A stretch of DNA of 64,000 nt from Eretmocerus hayati (Eukaryota > Arthropoda > Insecta > Hymenoptera > Aphelinidae). The notes under the pieces were generated by a model. The model was not told where the DNA came from and made no database searches. It saw only the letters and a list, made by a program, of their open reading frames with translations. The stretch is from contig CM056743.1 in assembly GCA_029851415.1 (NCBI GenBank), positions 65,564,186 through 65,628,185 of the forward strand, read 5' to 3'. The position numbers and the translations under genes are program-made. Numbering within the stretch: the stretch's first letter is position 1; every line of letters starts with the position of its first letter. Positions 1 through 9,832 of this stretch are shown one piece after another.

Positions 1-1
1 G

Positions 2-1393
2 CTGATCGCACTAAAGAAGACTGCTGCTCCATCAACGGTCTCGGACTTCCGTCCTATAGCGTTGCTGTGCTTCCTTTCCAAGGTTCTGGGAAAAATCGCA
101 CATGACCAAATCACGGAGTATTCCAAAATTGAGGAGATACTTGATCGCTTCCAGACTGGTTTTAGGCAACACCACAGCACCCAGACAGCTTTGTTAAAAT
201 TGACCGATGATATCAGAGTAGGTATAGACAGGAAGAAGATCACTCTGCTCCTACTATTCGATTTTAGTAAGGCTTTTGACACAATCTCACCATCAAAGCT
301 GTTGAGGAAGCTACGACATCTTGGCTTCTCAAGATCGGCGCTCCTGTGGATAAAATCATATTCACAGGGTCGCACCCAACAAATCACTTGTAAAGTAGGC
401 AAATCTGATTGGCTCGAAACCAATCTGGGTGTTCCACAGGGGTCCGTCCTTGGGCCTCTCCTCTTCAGCTTGTATGTGTATGGCTTGCTAGACGGAAAGT
501 CGGTATATCATCTATTCTATGCGGATGATCTCCAAATTCATCTCCAAATCGAGAAAAATAAGATCAGGGAAGGTATTGCTCGGCTGGGCGAAATAGGGCG
601 ACTAGTTGCCGAGTGGGCCAGAAGTTCCGGCCTGTGTCTCAACGCTGGCAAGACCAAGGCAATCTACTTCAGTTCGGAGAGAAATATCAAAGATCTGAAG
701 AGAATGGACTTGCCAGGGGTTGAGATACAGGAGGGAAAGTTCATCCCGTTCAGTGATACGGTCGTGAGTCTTGGTGTTACATTTGACAGTGAATTGACGT
801 GGAAACCGCACATTGACCAAGTAACTAAGAAAGTCAACAGAGACCCATACGGTCTGCGGTTTTTTTGGGCATGTATCACCAGACCTCTCCGAATTCGCCT
901 AGTCGAGTCATTGGTTCAACCGCACCTAGATTATTGCACGGTCGTGTACCTCGACGCCACGGGCGAACAGCGGCAACGATTACAGAGACTAAGCAATTCA
1001 TGTATGAGATATATTTTTGATCTTAGGAAAGACGAGCACATCACCCCGTTTAGGGAGCGCTTGGGTTGGTTACGTACTGATTCGCGGAGAATCTACTTCG
1101 CAGCTCTCTTGATGCATAAGATCATGCACTTAGGAGAACCTGGCTACCTAGCTGCGATGTTCACCAGGTACCAATCCGAACGCCCTGCACGGGGAGATCT
1201 AGAAGAGCGGGTACTCAAAGTTCCCAACATGAGACTTGAATATGGAAGAAGATCTTTCCAGGTCCAATGTGCTCATTTGTGGAACTTTCTCCCTCCGGGC
1301 TTTCGGCAAATTCCAAAAATTTCTTTTTTCAAAGACGCTCTAAAAGAATTTCTCTTGTCGCTACCCTCCCAGAGGATTGATGTGGGCCAGTGA
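2..1393 (+). CDS. LINE ORF2 reverse transcriptase, C-terminal part, partial at 5' edge
   Basis: This is reverse transcriptase, which copies the element's own mRNA into DNA at a nicked target. The frame is already open at base 2, so the start lies outside the window. Visible RT motifs in order are FRPIALLCFLSKV near the start, QTGFRQHHST, motif A LLFDFSKAFD with its catalytic aspartate, GVPQGSVLGPLLF, and the motif C box FYADD at about 515-535. The C-terminal tail ends PSQRIDVGQ. No stop or frameshift interrupts it in the window, unlike copy B downstream. One in-frame loss is visible: after the LYVYG block the segment corresponding to copy B's NDLPG is shortened (LYVYGLLDGKS here against LYVNDLPGLLDEKS), removing conserved residues. 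An NRDPYGLRFFWA stretch also differs from the relative. Whether the 5' half is intact cannot be seen. Confidence 0.88.
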   Translation: MIALKKTAAPSTVSDFRPIALLCFLSKVLGKIAHDQITEYSKIEEILDRFQTGFRQHHSTQTALLKLTDDIRVGIDRKKITLLLLFDFSKAFDTISPSKLLRKLRHLGFSRSALLWIKSYSQGRTQQITCKVGKSDWLETNLGVPQGSVLGPLLFSLYVYGLLDGKSVYHLFYADDLQIHLQIEKNKIREGIARLGEIGRLVAEWARSSGLCLNAGKTKAIYFSSERNIKDLKRMDLPGVEIQEGKFIPFSDTVVSLGVTFDSELTWKPHIDQVTKKVNRDPYGLRFFWACITRPLRIRLVESLVQPHLDYCTVVYLDATGEQRQRLQRLSNSCMRYIFDLRKDEHITPFRERLGWLRTDSRRIYFAALLMHKIMHLGEPGYLAAMFTRYQSERPARGDLEERVLKVPNMRLEYGRRSFQVQCAHLWNFLPPGFRQIPKISFFKDALKEFLLSLPSQRIDVGQ

Positions 1394-1721
1394 CAGTACT
1401 TGAATCTTTGATAGGCTTGGGCTCTTTTCAATTAGTCTTTTTATAGTTTTAGTCGAGTTATGCGTGGCTTCCCTGTCACATCATTCTTAAATCTGTGATA
1501 GTTTCCGGGCCCATGTCTTTTTATATGCACTGATGTACCTTGATTAATTTCCTAATTTATTTTACTCGTGTGCATCTCTCGATGCTTTTTAATGACTAGT
1601 CACTTCCTGTGATAAATGAAATTTTCCTTGACCAAAATGACGAATTATATAATATTTATATGTTGATTATGACCGTTATATATATTTCATGTATATGTAT
1701 TTTTACTTTTGCCTCCGGGCG

Positions 1722-1758
1722 AATAAAGGGAATCAATCAATCAATCAATCAATCAATC
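1722..1758 (+). promoter_or_regulatory. LINE polyadenylation signal and (AATC)7 tail
   Basis: AATAAA at 1722-1727 is followed by GGG and seven perfect AATC units (1731-1758). A short tandem 3' tail takes the place of poly(A) in several LINE clades. The same tail in reverse orientation closes the fragment at 8825-8840. Confidence 0.8.
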
Positions 1759-2622
1759 TCTCTCTGAGTAACAACCAGAGTACTCTGCGGGATAGTAACA
1801 TCACTGACGGAATCAAATCTCCCATTTCTGAGCTTTCACATCAATCCTCTGGGTCAACTTCCCAAGTCCGAACGGATTCGTCTAACCAAGTGCATGCTGG
1901 ACGACAGAGCGACGAATTCAGGGGTGATGGTCTTGAGTGCAGCCAATTAATTATCACCGGTGCTTTGAAAAAAGACTCTACTGCCTCGGAGGAAGAGGTA
2001 CGTAATATTTCCTTCGCAGTACTGAAGTCCATTCTTCCCTCGCTGGAGAGGGAATTTTATCGGTGATGTTCGTGTTCTGGAGCCCGGGCACGTGTCTGGA
2101 AAGACGTTTCCAACGTGCTACAACAGATCGGCTCATTCATCGCCCCGAGCCCCGGTCAACCGCTCGCGTTCTGTTCCAACCTGCATAGTCCAACTCTCGT
2201 GCAGCCGTCTGGTCAGGGAGGTGATGAGAGCCAAGCGCTCGACTGCCAATAATTATTTCACAACTCACAATATCGAGCCCACATTGCTTGACCCTATGGC
2301 GAAAGCCCACGTGCCGAACCGATAGACATACATCGATGAGATGTTGCCCCGTGACAAATACAAGGAATATACTTACTTGAGACCACTTGCACGGGGTCTG
2401 GGCTTCAAATATGTTTGGCACAGTGGTGGACGCTTCTGGGCCAGGCGTAGAAATGGCTAGAGAGCGCATGCGTTCGAGTCTCTCACTGAACTGCATGTCA
2501 TTCAAACGGCGTGTCGAACTGTTCCAAGACCTACTCGTGAGCCCTCGGACAGCATCCAGAACAACGCTACTGTTCCAGAGCAGAGTGCAGCTTCGACAGC
2601 AGCATATGTGAGGACTCCCTGA
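1759..2622 (+). pseudogene. LINE ORF1 with FP25-like (Baculo_FP) domain, broken
   Basis: ORF1 proteins of this LINE group bind the element RNA. The first part reads in frame 3 (LIITGALKKDSTASEEEVRN at about 1947-2006). Near 2050-2062 the homology moves to frame 1, indicating a frameshift. It then gives LVREVMRAKRS, NNYFTTHNIEPTLLDPMAK, EMLPRDKYKEYTYLRPLAR and GFKYVWHSGGRF. The last segments match the Baculo_FP-type domain found in many arthropod LINE ORF1 proteins (family recognition from memory). In-frame stops lie at 2323-2325 (TAG) and 2458-2460 (TAG). A TGA at 2620-2622 may be the natural end. The 5' part is missing at the junction with copy A. Confidence 0.75.
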
Positions 2623-2670
2623 CCAGATACGGCTGCCGGAGAGTCAAAAGGGAGTGGTAGTTCCTTAAAG

Positions 2671-5580
2671 GCAGGGTTTATCAATCTTAATTTCTTGACG
2701 GATAAGATTGAGCATTTGCGCCTGCTCGTCGCTGCCGACTCCTCCTACCATCTCTTTGGGGTAGCTGAGTCAAGACTGGACGAGTTCGTGGACGACAGTC
2801 TTGTTCAGATCCCATGTTATTCGCTTGTATGCCAGGACCATAACAGAAACGGTGGTGGGGTTGCTCTGTATGTACGTAATGATTTCAAAGTAGAGAGGCT
2901 TGCCTTGTCTGATACTTCTGGTTCAGGGTGTCCTGGCATCCCTGAGTATCTATTTTGCAACGTGCAGCAGAGTAACTCGCCATCGATATTAGTAGGTGTG
3001 ATTTAAAGGCCCCGAAAGGTCGCCATGCAGAAGGATGATGGGCTCTTCGGCTCATTACACCGGCTGTGTGGTGACAATAGCCACAAAGTTATCATGGGGG
3101 ATCTGAATGCAGACTTGCTGGACACAGCTCATCCTGTCACAAAGACATTGACTGCACTGACGGAAGAACTGTCCCTACAGATTGTGCAGCATGGCGCGAC
3201 TCATCAACACAACCCCAATGTATCTCACAAATGGATCGACCACATGTATGTAGATGAAAATAACACCATCACTGACTCGCAAAACAGACTACTGTCCAGT
3301 TTCGGCAAGCACGCGGTCATCGACGTGACGATCAACGTCTTCCCTTCTGCTCCGCCTAAAAATTCCTTCACATACAGGGATTTCCGTAACATCACTCCGG
3401 AGATTTTGAATGACCGCCTGCTTCGATGTGACTGGACAGCTCTTGGAAATGCCGAAACCAGCTTGGAAGACGCGATTCACTGCTCGAATGAAAATTTGAA
3501 GAATGTTTTGGATGAATTAGCACCAGAAAAAAACTATCAATCCGCGAAAAAAGGTGCTCCTTGGATTGGTCTTGAGATGAGAGCACTCATGAATAAGCGA
3601 GATGCGACGCGCAGGCGCTGGGAGCGAAACCAACGTAACCAGCGCAAGTGTTCCGAGCTTCAAAATGAGTACTTTCGGCTCAGCAAAGAGATCGATTTGC
3701 GCGTTGAACAAGAGCGTAACTCCTTCCTTCAGAACCATCTCGCAGATGTTCATGATCAGAACAAGAACTTCTGGAAGGAGATGCGCAACCTTGGCCTTTT
3801 ACCTAAGAGCAAAGAGGAGGAACTTCATGGTTTCACACCGGATGAGTTGAACGCTCACTTTACGGGAGTTTCAGTTTCACCCCACGAAAATACCAATGAG
3901 GCAATGGACAATATCAATTTGGCATCAAAGGAGGGTTTCAAATTCAAGCTCACGAACTTCAATAAAGTTGTCTTTGCTATTAAACATTTTTCCTCCCAGG
4001 CCCGTGGGGTGGATGGAATTCCTCAAATCGTGATCGTGAAAGCTCTTCTGGCCATAGGTGATCTTATTGTACACATTTTCAACTCTTCTTTCGCTCACAG
4101 CATCTTCCCTGAGGCTTGGAAGTAAGCGCAGTTGATTGCACTGAAAAAAAATGTAGCTCCATCATCAGTAATGGACTTTCGCCCCATTGCGCTCCTGTGC
4201 TTCCTTTCGAAAGTTCTCGAGGAAATCGCACACGAACAAATCACGGAGTACTTGAAGGAAGAGAAATTATTAGATCGCTTCCAGGCTGGTTTCAGGCAGC
4301 ACCACAGTACCCAGACAGCTTTGCTGAAATTGACTGATGACATCAAATTAGGTATACATAGAAAAAAGATCACCCTATTACTACTCTTCGACTTCAGCAA
4401 AGCCTTTGGTATGATATCACCAACGAAACTGATGAGTAAATTGAGACAACTTGGTTTCTCGCGATCGGCACTCTTGTGGATCAAATCATATTTACAAGGT
4501 CGCACTCAGCTAGTCACTTTCAAGAACAGTAAATCTGATTGGCTCACAACCAATCTGGGTGTTCCACAGGGTTCCGTTCGCGGACCACTACTCTTCACTT
4601 TGTACGTCAATGACTTGCCAGGGTTACTGGACGAAAAGTCGCTAAATCATCTTTTCTACGCTGATGACCTTCAAATTTATCTCCAAGTGGAGAAAGATAC
4701 GATCAGGGAGGGAATCGCTCGACTAGGAGAAGTAGGGCGACTGGTTTCCGATTGGGCTGCGGGTTGCGGCCTGCGTCTCAACGCTAGTAAAACCAAGGCA
4801 ATCTCTCTCTCCTCTGAGAGGAACATCAAAGACCCGAAAAAGATGGATTTGCCAGGTGTTGAGATACAGGAGGGAGTTTTCGTCCCTATCAGTGATACGG
4901 TCGTGAGTCTTGGTGTTGTATTGGATAGTGGATTGTCGTGGAAACCGCAAATGAATCAAGTGACGAAGAAAATCAACAGAGCCCTATACGGTCTGCGGTT
5001 CCATAGGGCATGCAGCACCAGGACTCTGTGAATTCGACTAGTCGAGGCGCTAGTCCAACCTCATCTGGACTACTGTGCGGTCGTATATCTTGACGCCACA
5101 GACAAACAGCGGCAATGGATACAAAGACTGAGCAATTCATTTGTTAGATACATATATGATCTTAGGAAGGATGAGCACATCACTCCGTTCAGGGAGAGCT
5201 TGGACTGGTTGCGTACTGATTCGCGGCGAATGTACTTTGCAGGCATTATTATGTATAAGATCATGCACATGAGGGAACCTGGTTACCTGTCTGCAATGTT
5301 TACCAGGCACCAATCCGAGCGCCCAGTGCGGGGAGATGCAAACGAGCAGGGACTCAAAGTACCTAAAGTGAGACTGGAGTATGAAAGAAGATATTTCCAA
5401 GTTCAGTGTGCTCATTTTTGGAAATTCCTCCCTTCGGGTATTCGGCAGATACAGAAAATTTCATTCTTTAAGCAGGCTTAGGAAGAATTCATTTTATCGC
5501 AACCCTCCCAGAGGATTGACGTGGACAACAAACAATATTTCAATCTTCGATACGTCTGGGCCCTCTTCTTTGCTATTTGA
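2671..5580 (+). pseudogene. LINE ORF2: APE endonuclease plus reverse transcriptase, with nonsense mutations
   Basis: The frame opens with AGFINLNFLTDKIEHLRLLV, the usual start of an apurinic-type endonuclease domain. It continues with GVAESRLDEF (catalytic glutamate region), GGGVALYVRN, GDLNADLL and WIDHMYV. A linker with coiled-coil-like charge (about 3540-3760) precedes the RT. RT motifs are QAGFRQHHST, LLFDFSKAFG (the second aspartate is glycine here, the catalytic first one is kept), GVPQGSVRGPLLF and FYADD near 4654-4668. Four in-frame stops break it: TAA 3004-3006, TAA 4123-4125, TGA 5029-5031 and TAG 5479-5481. Homology resumes in the same frame after each one. The frame finally ends at TGA 5578-5580. 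Copy A lacks stops over the matching RT region. Confidence 0.88.
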
Positions 5581-5898
5581 TTTTCATCCTTCCTAGATTG
5601 AAATGTTAAGTATGTGTGACCTTCTGTCACTAGACTGAAGTACTCTGTGATATGTAATTGGGCTCCTGACTTTTAAAAACTCTTTAAATTCTAGTTTCTT
5701 TAAATTTTTGTGGGTTTCTCGCGTATTCTGTGCAATCTGACTGGTCACGAATTGTGATATATGTAAGATAAGTCCTTGACCAAATATATTCGATTTTATA
5801 ATATATGTTTTTTCGACGGGCGTCATATGTAACCATATGCAATTATTTACTTCACGGGAGATGAATCTTACTAGAAATCGATACAGAGAAAATCATTT

Positions 5899-5931
5899 GA
5901 GTGGGGGGGGGGCAATCACCCCCCCCTCTGC
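5899..5931. repeat. G-run/C-run hairpin
   Basis: Ten G (5903-5912), six other bases, then eight C (5919-5926) form an almost pure G:C hairpin in otherwise AT-rich DNA. It lies in the roughly 190-bp interval between the LINE 3' end and the next MITE, where nothing else is recognised. Confidence 0.7.
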
Positions 5932-6055
5932 TGTATCCGCGCTTGATGTGTGTAGAAAGACTGAAAATGACTCTCCACCCACTGGTCAGTTTTTTGAGCT
6001 TACCGAGTAATCCCGATGGTCGGGAACTGAACTGACCACGGATTTGGTTTTTATT

Positions 6056-6198
6056 ATACAAATAGTATAATACGCAACAAGTGCGAGAAGGTCAATTTCC
6101 GCACAAGTTGTCAAACGAGTGCGTGAATGTTACTTCTCGCGCGAGTTGGCAACGTGTGCGGAAACTTCTCGCTCGTGTTGCGTATACTATTTTTTGTA
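6056..6198. mobile_element. MITE, family M1 (TIR with ACGCAAC / GTGCGAGAAG)
   Basis: Near-perfect inverted ends read AATAGTATAATACGCAAC on the left and, reverse-complemented, AATAGTATACGCAACACG on the right, each followed by a GCGAGAAG block. The element is about 135-140 bp and non-coding. A second copy with the same ends lies at 45350-45610. The interior repeats GTGCG(T/A)GAA-type words on both strands. The target duplication is unclear. Confidence 0.65.
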
Positions 6199-6544
6199 AC
6201 TGTGCGCGAAGTTGTTATTGAATGCACCACTGTCCGAGCAAGATTATCTTGAAAACAAAGTTTCGAAGAGAGGCCGAACTCAGAGCGATAATGTGACATG
6301 ATATTTTGAAACTGTGAGTGAATAAAAATTCATTAGAGCGAGAAGTTACATTCACGCACTCCCCACCAGTACGTGAATGTAAAACTACGCGAGAAGTCAT
6401 TTCCGCATTACTGCTTGCACAGTAAATAATGAAGAGGAGTCTCATTTTTTTACAACTTCATGCACACAGCTGCAAAATAATAGATTTCGCACTCGAGGCG
6501 CGAATGCTATATTATGCAATTTTGTAAGCACCCAAACATCGGAA
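6199..6544. repeat. GTGCG-word repeat region
   Basis: No gene. The stretch is built from short degenerate words such as GTGCGTGAATGT, TTCTCGCAC and GCGCGAAGT on both strands, shared with MITE family M1 and with the start of the duplicated segment. It looks like eroded M1-type internal repeats. Confidence 0.5.
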
Positions 6545-7290
6545 AATTGCATAAAAGCAATTTCGTGCGCAAAGTTGTGCGTAAATCCAACTTCTCTTCA
6601 TTATCAGCAGTGCGTGAAGTGATGCGGAAAAGACTTGTCGCACAGTTTCACAACGCACCGATGAACTGTGCGTGAAACCCATTTCTTGCACAGATTGCAA
6701 TGCGTAAATGTAAATTCTCGCACAAGTCACTTGGCATATCTGTGGGATGTTTGACGATCTCGAGAGTCTTTTCCGATCCATGCAACTGAACGGTCCAAAA
6801 CATTCCAAGTTAGTAAGTCCAAGTTTTGATCAGTTCTCGCCACCATCTAACCACATTCTTTTCATAAGAATGTCCATGATAGAGATGACTGATGAGTTTA
6901 TATTCCATTCTGATGTTCGAAGAGATGTTCAGTTTTGATCAACCTGGGAAAAACTCTGAATGTATGCATGTATGCTCTGATGATAGTATATACTCAACCA
7001 ACGAGAACAGATATTTAGTTTAATACTCAGAACTCTAATCTTGTCTTCAGTTATTTGAGTTTTGTAGGTAAGTCATTGAAATCATAAAAATTCTGACTAA
7101 TCTAATCCAAAAACTTGTCATTCAATAACTTACCAAAGAATATCAATCATTGGGAATGATTCTTTTCGAATAATCCAATTATTCATCTGTACACCCTTGA
7201 ATTTCTGATTATTCAAAAATCAACTATGGTTGGAATTGTGCAGTGTCTACGGAATACTTATGAGAGGAAGACTTTTTTAGACCATTTTCA
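6545..7290 (+). repeat. Duplicated segment S, copy 1
   Basis: This stretch is closely similar to 43982-44109 plus 44637-45258 in the same orientation, from the AATTTCGTGCGCAAAG block through GATGTTTGACGATCTCGAG to TTTAGACCATTTTCAGAA. Copy 1 lacks the 527-bp hammerhead-bearing insertion found in copy 2, so it supplies the empty site. Small reading frames in it (for example 6747-6938) are kept in copy 2 with substitutions, but nothing marks them as genes. Confidence 0.8.
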
Positions 7291-7970
7291 GAATTTTTCA
7301 GAGGTAGATGACAGTATTGTTAGCTCAATTCCAAGTCTGAGAGTCACCGCAATCAGCTCTGAGATCGAATCTGAGCAGAGAAGAGGTGATGAATGCTGCG
7401 AACTAGTCGATTATACTGGATTCTGAGTCGAAAATGATTCTACTGCCAATTCTCAACCCTTTTCAGAACATTCCTCCATCCATTCTCAGAATTTTGAGAT
7501 CGGCGGCGGGAATGTCTCTTCAGATCTGAAGAGGCATTCGAGATGATCCATTTCAGCTCAGAATGCGATATTCTGCCAGATGAAAAACACCTTGGGTGTA
7601 TTTCTAGAGCATTGAACAGAATTTTTTGCCTGGTCTCAAGTCTGGGAATTGCCGCAGAGGGATTTGAGATCAATATTCGTCCAGAGAAGGCTGTCTGATC
7701 GCGCAGAATATTAGATAAATCGTAATTTCTAGGTGGAAAGAGAAGGTACTGCCGATCTGTCATAACTTGGTGTACTTTTTGCTAGTGAAGAGCAGTATTT
7801 TGAGTTCATCCCCATGTATGAGGATCAACGCAATCAGCTCTAAGATCGATTCTGAGCCGTGGAACGGTGACGAGCCTTGATAATTAGTCGGGAATAGTGG
7901 ATTTTGAGTCGAATACGATCCAATTGCCGATTCAGAACCCGTTCCAGCACATTCTCCCATATGATCGTCA
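7291..7970 (+). repeat. ~535-bp module family, plus-strand block
   Basis: The sequence matches the modules at 33110-33361 (plus) and, in reverse, 37195-37957. Diagnostic stretches are CAGCTCTGAGATCGA, GAGGTGATGAATGC and ATTCTGAGTCGAA. At 7868-7890 it reads GAGCCTTGATAATTAGTCGG, which is the uninterrupted form of the site occupied by a foldback element at 33362-34928. No protein family is recognised. Confidence 0.7.
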
Positions 7971-8012
7971 CAGCGGTTTTTGGGGCTAAATTGAAATTAC
8001 TCTCTCGTCGTG

Positions 8013-8087
8013 CCTCGAGCAGCAGCCTCCAGACCAAGTATTCACGGAGAATACTCCTCTTTTTTGTTCAGGTGCTGCTGCTCGAGG
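8013..8087. repeat. Nested hairpin (CCTCGAGCAGCAGC arms)
   Basis: Arms CCTCGAGCAGCAGC (8013-8026) and its exact complement (8074-8087) enclose a second hairpin, AGTATTC / GAATACT, in the loop. A T-rich stretch lies between the inner and outer right arms. It could fold as a cruciform or RNA hairpin. Confidence 0.7.
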
Positions 8088-8287
8088 TGACGACGACGAC
8101 GCCGGTCAGAACGTGGGGATAACAGGGCACCGGTATGCCTGCAGTCCTGGCAACCACACCTATACCAAAGTTAGCCACTGCGGCCTGTGGCTAGGAGGCA
8201 ACGGGCCCTAGCGGAGGGCCAAGGGAGGCCGTGCTCCAGCCCCGGGGCTACCTTAACCGAGTGCAGGCCGAATAATAACGCATTGCT

Positions 8288-8313
8288 CTCTCGCTCATAC
8301 GTATGAGCGAGAG
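8288..8313. repeat. Perfect 26-bp palindrome
   Basis: CTCTCGCTCATAC is followed immediately by its exact reverse complement, centred between 8300 and 8301, with no spacer. It has the form of a dimeric DNA-binding site. Its role is unknown. Confidence 0.75.
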
Positions 8314-8822
8314 CAGCTGATTTTCATATGCACCACGCCGCGTACGACAATTCCCCGGGCGTACGCGGTCGTGCACCCATGGCCGAGCCACGCGTCCTGA
8401 AGGGCCGCATCAAGGTGCTCCGAGGGTGCACTAGGTACCTATCGGCCGACTTGGAAGCGCGGGGCAGCAACGGCCGTTGCCCGCAGGCCCCGTGCTGCAT
8501 CCACCCTGCGCCCCAAGCATACACAAAATCACACTCGCGTGAAAACTAGGTCAAGTGCGCGATATCTCGTGCACTTGCATCAATACCCCGCAATATCCAG
8601 CTGGATGTTTATGACCTCGCGCGCCACACCAACCACTTGTAGAATCGCTTCGTGGGAAACGATCAGGCCCGGGCGCCTTGTCAGGGCGACGACGACCACG
8701 ACGACGACGAGGATACGAGCACAGCTGATGATGGCCTGATGATGAGGCTGCACTTGGTGCAGCACATCCTGGGCTGCCTGCCATAGTCCATACGCAGCAA
8801 CCCAGGGTCAGCTGCATCTAGA

Positions 8823-9060
8823 CTATTGATTGATTGATTGAAATGAATTTTATTAGAGTCTGGAGGTATGACCTCATGAGACCCTTCAAGGAATAATACA
8901 AGCAGATACATATGATTGTAGGCGATTATTGAAACAAGAGAAGTACAGAAAAGTATGTTGATATTCGCAGGTACGGTAGAATACAGAAGTAGAATTAAGC
9001 AGTTGTGGCGCACGCAGTGCAATACCATAATACAAAACTAACGAAGATAAGAATATACAA
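8823..9060 (-). mobile_element. LINE 3' end fragment, reverse strand
   Basis: Read on the minus strand, a 3' UTR contains a small hairpin (GAGGTCATACCTC), an AATAAAA signal (8846-8852) and four AATC tail units (8825-8840). This is a 5'-truncated LINE insertion with no coding sequence left. The UTR does not obviously match copies A and B, so it is probably another subfamily. The upstream (right) limit is a guess. Confidence 0.65.
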
Positions 9061-9627
9061 TATTAAAATAATGTGAAATTCAAAACAAGAGTGAGTTCAC
9101 CAGGGTAGTGGGAATTGGGGGAACGCCTCGGGTATTAGCTTTCTCAAGTCAATGTGAGGACTATGTGAGGTTATGCGTGCATGCAGCACTTGCTGCCTAC
9201 CCCCACGCATAACCTGGCCAAAAATGCACCCGCGCACCATCACACCACCACGTATGCGGTCACCCACGACAACGGTGATACGCAGGCCGACGCGGGTGAG
9301 CCCAGGTAGCTCACTAGAGGACGAGGATCACGGAGTCGATGTTCATGCACGGCCGCGCAGACGACATACTGGTAACTTGTTGCTGCCGGTAAGATGGCGC
9401 TACCTGACGGGGTAGCACGGCTCAGGGCATGTATACCTGAGCAGGCCGACATCGGAGATCATGGGGACCCGGACGTCGGTTTCTGGGTGAAAATCCACCA
9501 CGCAGACGACACACATATATACACATGTGTGTGTGACGCCGAAATACTGCTTAGTAGTGGTATATTAGGTACATATGAACATGCTGGAATATGCATAGGC
9601 CCATACAGGTATACTGCTGCATGGGGG
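9061..9627. other. No gene seen
   Basis: Mixed-composition spacer between the LINE fragment and the giant inverted repeat. It has a short AC/GT and AT dinucleotide stretch at about 9509-9533. Homology with the right outer flank may extend weakly into its last ~40 bp. Confidence 0.4.
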
Positions 9628-9781
9628 GTACTATACAACATGTTTCAGAATTCGCGTACACCCCGAAAAAATTAGGTAGCGTTGATTTTGTTATTTCGAT
9701 TGGTGAGATCGAGAGATTTTGTTACGGTTTCCTGAGTTTGTAACTGTCGTATGAAAAAACGTATTTTCTAGCGTGATGTCA

Positions 9782-9832
9782 GTAACGCTTGGTGTGTAAT
9801 GCTCAACGGCTAGCATTACACGAAAGCGTTAC
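9782..9832. repeat. Terminal hairpin, left arm
   Basis: GTAACGCTTGGTGTGTAATG pairs with the complementary CATTACACGAAAGCGTTAC across a short loop. The identical arrangement is kept at 29061-29111 in the other arm. Conservation of the pairing in both arms suggests a functional terminal structure (inference). Confidence 0.75.

Larger units (their letters stand above)
1..1758 (+). mobile_element. LINE copy A, 3' portion (enters from left edge)
   Basis: This is the 3' part of a non-LTR retrotransposon that continues beyond the left window edge. It consists of the end of ORF2 (open to a stop at 1391-1393), about 330 bp of AT-rich 3' UTR, an AATAAA at 1722-1727 and a seven-unit AATC tail at 1731-1758. 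The order RT, UTR, short-repeat tail is typical of LINEs that retrotranspose by target-primed reverse transcription. A diverged relative (copy B) follows head-to-tail immediately after the tail. The clade is probably Jockey/CR1-like (inference). Confidence 0.9.
1759..5870 (+). mobile_element. LINE copy B, decayed, nearly full ORF2
   Basis: This is a second copy of the same LINE family. It starts inside ORF1 directly after copy A's AATC tail and runs through ORF2 to a 3' UTR ending somewhere near 5870. The 3' end lacks a clean AATC tail, so the boundary is approximate. The 3' UTR (5581-5870) still shares blocks with copy A, for example the stretch around the CTTGACCAAA. From 2062 to 5580 all homologous protein lies in one reading frame broken only by stop codons, so decay has been by substitution rather than by indels. 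The head-to-tail contact may mean that copy A inserted into copy B, or that B inserted at A's end. Confidence 0.85.
7971..8822. other. GC-richer non-coding stretch with palindromes
   Basis: There is no recognisable gene. Base composition is clearly GC-richer than the flanks. It holds nested inverted repeats at 8013-8087, a perfect 26-bp palindrome at 8288-8313 and an ACG-type microsatellite at about 8690-8712. Six-frame reading frames here look like composition artefacts. Confidence 0.5.

Noticed and set aside
8328..8549. Open frames on both strands in the GC-rich stretch
   Set aside because: GC-rich DNA lacks stop codons by composition; no motif, no splice context, no second copy.
8723..8760. 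Further hammerhead core (CTGATGATGG, CTGATGATGAGG)
   Set aside because: No GAAA follows at the right distance and no stem II can form.
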